Of a stretch of 19,908 nucleotides of DNA, positions 15,330-19,908 are shown one piece after another. A program made the translations under genes and the position numbers. This DNA is from JAUWVG01 sp964633715 (GTDB lineage Bacteria; Acidobacteriota; Aminicenantia; Aminicenantales; Aminicenantaceae). Every line of letters starts with the position of its first letter. The stretch's first letter is position 1. Below the pieces are notes generated by a model. That model worked only from the letters and a program-made list of their open reading frames with translations. It made no database searches and was not told where the DNA came from. The stretch lies in contig CAZWHQ010000060.1 of the NCBI GenBank assembly GCA_964633715.1, positions 1 through 19,908 of the forward strand, in the 5' to 3' direction.

Positions 15330-16345
15330 TGAAATTTTCCCTTAAAGAGAAATCTAAATCCCGGGGATTCATGATCGTTTTTGGTTTCCTGGTGACCGTC
15401 TTGGCCCTGTGGTTGAGTTTTAAAGGTATCGATTGGGCCGAGCTTGGAAGGAGCCTAGGTCGTGTCAACCTCTTTTGGGTGGCATTGGCTGTTTTCAACA
15501 ACTTGTTGACCGTGTTTTTATTGGGCTTACGCTGGCAGATATTACTTCGCTCTGAAGGTTCAGTTTCTCTGGGAGGATTGTTCAGGATCAATATCATCTC
15601 GCAGTGCGCTAATATTATTGTACCGGCCCGCCTCGGTGAAATTCTGCGCATCTATCTGACTTCTAAACAGTACAAGATTTCCGGGGCACACGTTACAGGA
15701 ACGGTTGTCATCGAAAGGGTTTCTGACTTTTTTGTTTTTGTTGCCCTTTGGGTTATTGTGCCACCTTTATTTGCCATACAGGAAGAATTGAAAGGTTATA
15801 AACTGGCACTGCTTTTTTGTGTGTTGACATTCGGCCTTATCGTTCTTTTTATCTGGAAGAGAGAAACACTCTTCAAGTGGGGAAAGTCCTTTTCCAGAAT
15901 TCTTCCCCTGCGATTGAGAGACCGGTTTTTAGGTTTCTTCGATAGAAGCCTCAGGGCTTTTGCCCAGCTCAAGAGTCTCAGGACCCTGACTGTGCTTTCC
16001 CTGTGGACTTTGGCCATTGTAGGGGGCCAGATTTTATCTAACTACTTTTTGTTTCGTGCCTTTGGCCTTTCTCTTTCCATCTGGGTGGCTCTTTTTGTTC
16101 TTCTTGCCCTGCAGGTGGGAGCCATTCCTCCCTCATCACCGGGGAAGGTGGGAATTTTTGAGTATGCTGTCATACTGTCTCTTGGGTTATTCGGAGTCAA
16201 CAAAAACGTGGCATTGAGTTACGGGCTCGTTCTTCATGCTGTGGCGTATTTGCCGAAAATTCTTCTGGGGCTGGTTTATTTCACCAAACTGGATATCACC
16301 CCAAGAAAAGTTTATAATTTAACTCGAAATGAAAGTCAGGAATAA
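15329..16345 (+). CDS. YbhN/AglD-type membrane protein (lysylphosphatidylglycerol synthase TM-region family, UPF0104)
   Basis: Integral membrane protein of 338 aa with about eight helices, matching the family that includes YbhN, AglD and the membrane half of MprF. Recognisable segments are LLGLRWQILLRSEG, NIIVPARLGEILRIYL and TGTVVIERVSDFF, and near the C-terminus GAIPPSSPGKVGIFEYA followed by SYGLVLHAVAYLPKILLGLVY. The Pro-Gly-rich PSSPGKVG and the ARLGE motif are the family signature. Members occur often in polysaccharide and archaeal glycosylation loci and are suspected to move or process lipid-linked substrates, but no general activity is established. It starts on a TAATG junction with copy 3 and overlaps the next gene by 17 bases. 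A flippase-like role is attractive because no Wzx is visible here, but that is speculation. Confidence 0.85.
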   Translation: MKFSLKEKSKSRGFMIVFGFLVTVLALWLSFKGIDWAELGRSLGRVNLFWVALAVFNNLLTVFLLGLRWQILLRSEGSVSLGGLFRINIISQCANIIVPARLGEILRIYLTSKQYKISGAHVTGTVVIERVSDFFVFVALWVIVPPLFAIQEELKGYKLALLFCVLTFGLIVLFIWKRETLFKWGKSFSRILPLRLRDRFLGFFDRSLRAFAQLKSLRTLTVLSLWTLAIVGGQILSNYFLFRAFGLSLSIWVALFVLLALQVGAIPPSSPGKVGIFEYAVILSLGLFGVNKNVALSYGLVLHAVAYLPKILLGLVYFTKLDITPRKVYNLTRNESQE

Positions 16346-17717
16346 AAACCTCCTCTCCGTTATTCTGCTGTTCGGAGATCTTTTGATTTTGCCCTTGTCC
16401 TTTGTAGCCGGCCACTACCTGAGATACGGGAATTTTGTGGAGCTGAGTATTAAAGTCCCCTTTTTGTCCCTTGTTTGGATGGTCCTGGGGTACATTGTTG
16501 TTTTTTATTTTTTTGATCTTTATGACCTGGAAAATGAATACCTGAGTCTTCATTCTCTAACTAACCTTTTGATTGTGCTGGTTATCGCCGCTGTATGCAC
16601 CTCCTTCCTGAACTATGCCCTGTTTTTGTTTCCCATTGGCCGGGGGATTTTTGTGCTGGCCAATATCACACTTTTTTTACTGATCTTTTTATGGAGGATC
16701 TTCTTCCATAAACTTGTTGTTTTTTTATTCCGGCCTCCCCGAATGATCATCATCGGGACTGGGGAAGCGGGCCAGGAAATTGCGCGGCTGTTGGAATTCA
16801 TGTCAAAATCCTATGAGTTTATCGGATTTTTAGGATCTCAAGAAGCAGGGATAGAAAAAGACTCTTCTGAAGACCGGAAGCCAATACTGGATTCTCCGGA
16901 CCGCTTAGGGGAGATATGTAAAAAACACAACATAGACCAGATCATCATCGCAAAGCCTGTAGAAAAAAATTCTCAATTGGGGAAGCTTCTGCTCAAAGCA
17001 CGGTTAGATGGATTGAAGGTCCATGACATGGTGAATTTTTATTTAGATAATCGAGAGAGGATTCCCATCGACTATGTTTCTGAAACCTGGATTCTGAATG
17101 CAAAAGGATTTAATTGGTTAGAAAAGAGTTTCTCGTCCCGATCGAAACGATTATTTGATATTTTCTTTTCACTGCTTTTTTTAATTATGACATTCCCTTT
17201 ATTTCTGGCCATTGCGGTCTTGGTTAAATTGACGTCAAAGGGGCCTGTTTTTTACACACAGAAAAGAGTGGGGCAGAATGAGGTCGTTTTTTTCCTGATC
17301 AAATTTCGGTCTATGATCCATAAAGCCGAGCTCGGCAAAGCTGTATGGGCAAAAGAAAATGATAGGCGCATTACCCTGGTGGGAAAAATTCTGAGAAAAC
17401 TGCATATGGATGAACTGCCTCAGCTGATCAATATATTAAGAGGGGATATGAGCCTGGTCGGGCCCCGTCCGGAGAGGCCTAATTTTGAAAAAGATCTGAA
17501 ATCTAAAATCCCCTATTACTCCCTCCGGCATTTTCTGAAACCCGGATTGACAGGCTGGGCACAGGTCAACTATCCCTATGCCGCATCTGTCGAAGAATCT
17601 AAAGATAAACTCGAATACGATCTCTATTATGTCTATAATAAAACCCTACTTTTCGATTTTAGGATTATTTTAAAAACTTTTAAAAATATCTTCTTGAGAG
17701 AACAGCAGGGCACTTAG
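16329..17717 (+). CDS. Polyprenyl-phosphate sugar-1-phosphate transferase, exopolysaccharide type
   Basis: Second initiating enzyme of the cluster, 462 aa. Four to five N-terminal helices precede a nucleotide-binding domain with RMIIIGTGEAGQEIARLLE (near 138-156), then a membrane-dipping helix and the catalytic domain. The catalytic part shows KGPVFYTQKRVG, IKFRSM, LHMDELPQL with D361-E362, and SLVGPRPERP around 374-383. The stretch IPYYSLRHFLKPGLTGWAQV and the closing YDLYYVYNKTLLFDFRII fit the exopolysaccharide subtype (TIGR03025/TIGR03013-like), often found with exosortase-type EPS loci, and differ from the WbaP-like enzyme upstream. It overlaps the YbhN-like gene by 17 bases and lies 14 bases before the secreted-protein gene. 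The first sugar, commonly glucose, galactose or GlcNAc, is not determinable. Confidence 0.92.
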   Translation: MKVRNKNLLSVILLFGDLLILPLSFVAGHYLRYGNFVELSIKVPFLSLVWMVLGYIVVFYFFDLYDLENEYLSLHSLTNLLIVLVIAAVCTSFLNYALFLFPIGRGIFVLANITLFLLIFLWRIFFHKLVVFLFRPPRMIIIGTGEAGQEIARLLEFMSKSYEFIGFLGSQEAGIEKDSSEDRKPILDSPDRLGEICKKHNIDQIIIAKPVEKNSQLGKLLLKARLDGLKVHDMVNFYLDNRERIPIDYVSETWILNAKGFNWLEKSFSSRSKRLFDIFFSLLFLIMTFPLFLAIAVLVKLTSKGPVFYTQKRVGQNEVVFFLIKFRSMIHKAELGKAVWAKENDRRITLVGKILRKLHMDELPQLINILRGDMSLVGPRPERPNFEKDLKSKIPYYSLRHFLKPGLTGWAQVNYPYAASVEESKDKLEYDLYYVYNKTLLFDFRIILKTFKNIFLREQQGT

Positions 17718-17731
17718 CAGGGAAACACACC

Positions 17732-19908
17732 ATGAGAATCAAAATCCCTCCTCTTTTTATTTTGGTACTTGTCTGCATTTCTCTTCCTCTCTATCCTGAA
17801 GAACTTCCCATTCCCACCTATAACAATTCCCTTATTATCAGCATCGAACACAATATTTTAGATTTTGAAGAGGTAAACTATATTCTCAACAATTTCAATT
17901 TTGGTCTCTACGCCTGGCCGGTCTTTTCCGGAAAAAGACTTACTGTCGAACTCGGGTGGCATGAAAACCTCGATAAAACCTCTGAAGACCTCCGGAAATC
18001 CAAGGCTGCGATAAATGCTATGATTGATGCGGCCAGGGCAAAGAATGTCAAGCTGCATCTCGTACTTTCCTCAGGTTTGTCTGGAGGGCAGTCTGTCTAC
18101 CGCGAAGCCAAGGAGGAGGATATCCGGAACTGCCAGTGGTACAGCGACAACAACCTTGCTGCCGATAACCAGATTGTCCAGACAAATGCGATGAATTCCT
18201 TTGTCTACGGCACCTATTCCAGGTACGCCAGAAAATTAAGGGCCAATTTAGAAACTAAGGCACAGATGTTTTTGGCCTTTCTCAAGCAAAAAATGGAAGA
18301 ACATCCGGATGTTATTATTGCCATCAGCGGATGGAACAGGGTTGAATTTAATCCCTTTAGGGCCGCTACAAACAAAAGTGTTCAGGATGTCTTCTGTGAC
18401 TACTCTCCCTTTATGATCCTCGAATTTGTCGACTGGATCCGTCACACCGGGCTCTACGACTCGGCCACCGGCAAATACGCTGGAGAGGGCTGCTCTTTAG
18501 GGGGATTTAAATATCAGGGTCCCTCAGGGCTCAATGCCTTCAATATGGATTTTGGAACAAATTTTGGTACATGGGATCTCAAATACTTCAACTGGAGCCT
18601 AAACGACGACTACGACTCATATCCCAAAGATGCTTCAAACAGTGATCCGCATCGCACGTCCTTCTCTTCTTACTCTCATGGGAATATGCTGCCTGTATCA
18701 GGTGTTAATTATATTGCCAATGGATTTGATCCCCCGCGGACAATGGAGCCGGGCAATTCATTTTGGGATCTCTGGAACCTCTTTAGGGAAACAGTGATTC
18801 ACCACTTTGTCAAAGATATGGCCAAATGGGCTTTTGAGGCCGGAATCCCGGCTGATGTGTGGTACTCTTTTCAGTCCAATAAAAATTACAGCTCTGCTTC
18901 ACCTCTTTGGACGGCCGATGTGCTGCCCTATGGTTCTCCGGGAGCAACGATCTCCAACACTGGGTATCCGTTAAGGGCTGTCCACAAAAATCCTTATTCC
19001 TTGGAAGATGTGGCCGCGATGCACTCAAACTGGGCGATAATGGAATACGATCCGGAGGCCTATCCTCTAGGAATTGCTGTGCCCGAGAGTCCTGTGAGTT
19101 ATTTACTTCAGGAGTTTGTAAAGGTCTACAGCTACAGCCCCCATGTTTTCAATTTCTATCGTTGGTGGGATGACAACAAGGAGCACCGCTTTAAAGGGAT
19201 GAATAAGGAACGGGCTCTGGCTGAATTCATCGATCTTGTCCGGGATAAGGCCCGGAGGACGGACCTCAACTTTGTATTTGATCCTCCCCAAGTCACGGGT
19301 TTTTCAGGAAAATATATAGGCTCTAAAAAAACTTTACAGCGCCGCAACGGTCTAGCCGAAAACATACAGATTTCTATCGATAAAAATATCTGGAAAGGAC
19401 AGCCCTGGGAATGGAAAGACTGGGGAGACTTTGCTTATTTTGAAGTGTACAGAGGAGATACGGTAAATATTCCCGAAGATCCAGCTTTTCTTTTAGGAAA
19501 AACCGAAAACTATATCTATGAGGATTGGACGGCAAAACCGGGCCACAATTACTTTTATAAGATAAGAGCGGTCAACACAAAAGGAAGAGTGGGCCCCTTC
19601 TCGGAAGAATTGCGGCTGCCTGCTTTTATTTTAACCTTAACGGCTGGACCGGGCGGAACAACGGATCCTCCTCCCGGTATCTACACCTACAGCGCAGGAA
19701 CCACCGTTCTTCTCACGGCTCTTCCTGCTTTGGGCCACATTTTTAGCAGTTTGAGCGGGGACATTTCCAGCACATCCAATCCCGAGTCTATAATCATGAA
19801 CACGGATAAGGAGGTTAAAGCGAATTTTCAGGAACTTATTGTCCATCAACCAATAAATATTACAGGAAACAGATATGAGAACCGTTCTCTTGTCCAAGTC
19901 GAATACGT
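17732..19908 (+). CDS. Large secreted multidomain protein, partial at right edge (GH-like barrel, FN3-like, InlB-type repeat)
   Basis: Open for 725 codons from ATG 17732 to the window edge without a stop, so it is incomplete at the C-terminus. A signal peptide is clear: basic MRIK, then the hydrophobic PPLFILVLVCISLPLY, with cleavage likely near residue 20-25. Residues about 25-500 are rich in Trp and Tyr and have alternating strand-helix text (AINAMIDAARAKNVKLHLVL, then DVIIAISGWNRVEFNP), which suggests a TIM-barrel glycoside-hydrolase-like fold. No family or catalytic pair could be assigned. Residues about 517-631 look fibronectin-III-like (FEVYRGD, then YFYKIRAVNTKGRVGPFS). Residues about 632-700 match the divergent InlB B-repeat (LTLTAGPGGTTDPPPG to VKANF). 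The end shows NRSLVQVEY. AGGGA precedes the start. It may bind or trim the polysaccharide outside the cell. Confidence 0.8.
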   Translation, partial: MRIKIPPLFILVLVCISLPLYPEELPIPTYNNSLIISIEHNILDFEEVNYILNNFNFGLYAWPVFSGKRLTVELGWHENLDKTSEDLRKSKAAINAMIDAARAKNVKLHLVLSSGLSGGQSVYREAKEEDIRNCQWYSDNNLAADNQIVQTNAMNSFVYGTYSRYARKLRANLETKAQMFLAFLKQKMEEHPDVIIAISGWNRVEFNPFRAATNKSVQDVFCDYSPFMILEFVDWIRHTGLYDSATGKYAGEGCSLGGFKYQGPSGLNAFNMDFGTNFGTWDLKYFNWSLNDDYDSYPKDASNSDPHRTSFSSYSHGNMLPVSGVNYIANGFDPPRTMEPGNSFWDLWNLFRETVIHHFVKDMAKWAFEAGIPADVWYSFQSNKNYSSASPLWTADVLPYGSPGATISNTGYPLRAVHKNPYSLEDVAAMHSNWAIMEYDPEAYPLGIAVPESPVSYLLQEFVKVYSYSPHVFNFYRWWDDNKEHRFKGMNKERALAEFIDLVRDKARRTDLNFVFDPPQVTGFSGKYIGSKKTLQRRNGLAENIQISIDKNIWKGQPWEWKDWGDFAYFEVYRGDTVNIPEDPAFLLGKTENYIYEDWTAKPGHNYFYKIRAVNTKGRVGPFSEELRLPAFILTLTAGPGGTTDPPPGIYTYSAGTTVLLTALPALGHIFSSLSGDISSTSNPESIIMNTDKEVKANFQELIVHQPINITGNRYENRSLVQVEY

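Noticed and set aside
17746..17776. Lipoprotein signal at the Cys in the secreted protein's leader
   Set aside because: The residues before the Cys (VLV) do not fit the lipobox, which needs Gly, Ala or Ser just before Cys. A standard signal peptide fits better.

Overview
This window is a dense gene cluster, all on the + strand, for making and exporting a surface polysaccharide (O-antigen, capsule or exopolysaccharide). It holds 14 complete genes, one gene interrupted by an assembly gap that can be put back together, and one large secreted-protein gene that runs off the right edge. I found no tRNA, rRNA, CRISPR array or insertion sequence. The organism is probably an uncultivated bacterium assembled from a metagenome. 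The 100-N gap flanked by a perfect 55-base duplication is typical of scaffolded short-read assemblies. The architecture of the last protein and its closing motif (NRSLVQVEY) resemble secreted proteins I associate with Candidatus Aminicenantes or Acidobacteriota relatives. That placement is inference from memory and is only moderately secure.

Layout. (A) 1-6.4 kb is AT-rich, about 30% GC in hand-counted lines. It encodes a SAM methyltransferase, a GT4 glycosyltransferase, a GT-B-like protein with CDP-glycerol/polysialyltransferase-type motifs, a CapK/PaaK-like adenylate-forming enzyme, a hexapeptide-repeat acetyltransferase and a DUF354 GT-B protein. This looks like the variable, serotype-specific part that modifies and extends the repeat unit. 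(B) 6.4-6.63 kb is a non-coding junction. (C) 6.6-11.1 kb is a tightly coupled run: a sulfatase/alkaline-phosphatase-superfamily protein, a GT4-like glycosyltransferase, a Wzy/WaaL-type membrane protein and an Alg14/Alg13-type split glycosyltransferase, nearly all joined by 4-base stop/start overlaps. (D) 11.1-17.7 kb holds a WbaP-like polyprenyl-phosphate sugar-phosphate transferase (split by the gap, but in frame once the duplicated ends are merged), two tandem paralogous Wzy/WaaL-type proteins, a YbhN/AglD-type membrane protein and a second sugar-phosphate transferase of a different subtype. (E) From 17.73 kb to the edge lies a large secreted protein with an N-terminal region that looks like a glycoside-hydrolase barrel, a fibronectin-III-like domain and an InlB-type B-repeat.

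Working model. One or both sugar-phosphate transferases load the first sugar onto undecaprenyl phosphate. The GT4, Alg13/14, DUF354 and GT-B-like enzymes extend it, the methyltransferase, acetyltransferase and CapK-like enzyme decorate it, and the three Wzy/WaaL-family proteins polymerise or ligate it outside the membrane. No Wzx flippase, Wzz/Wza/Wzc exporter or nucleotide-sugar gene is visible, so the locus probably continues beyond the window. Two initiating enzymes and three polymerase/ligase-type proteins suggest two polysaccharide pathways packed together, or a block with duplicated and diverged parts.
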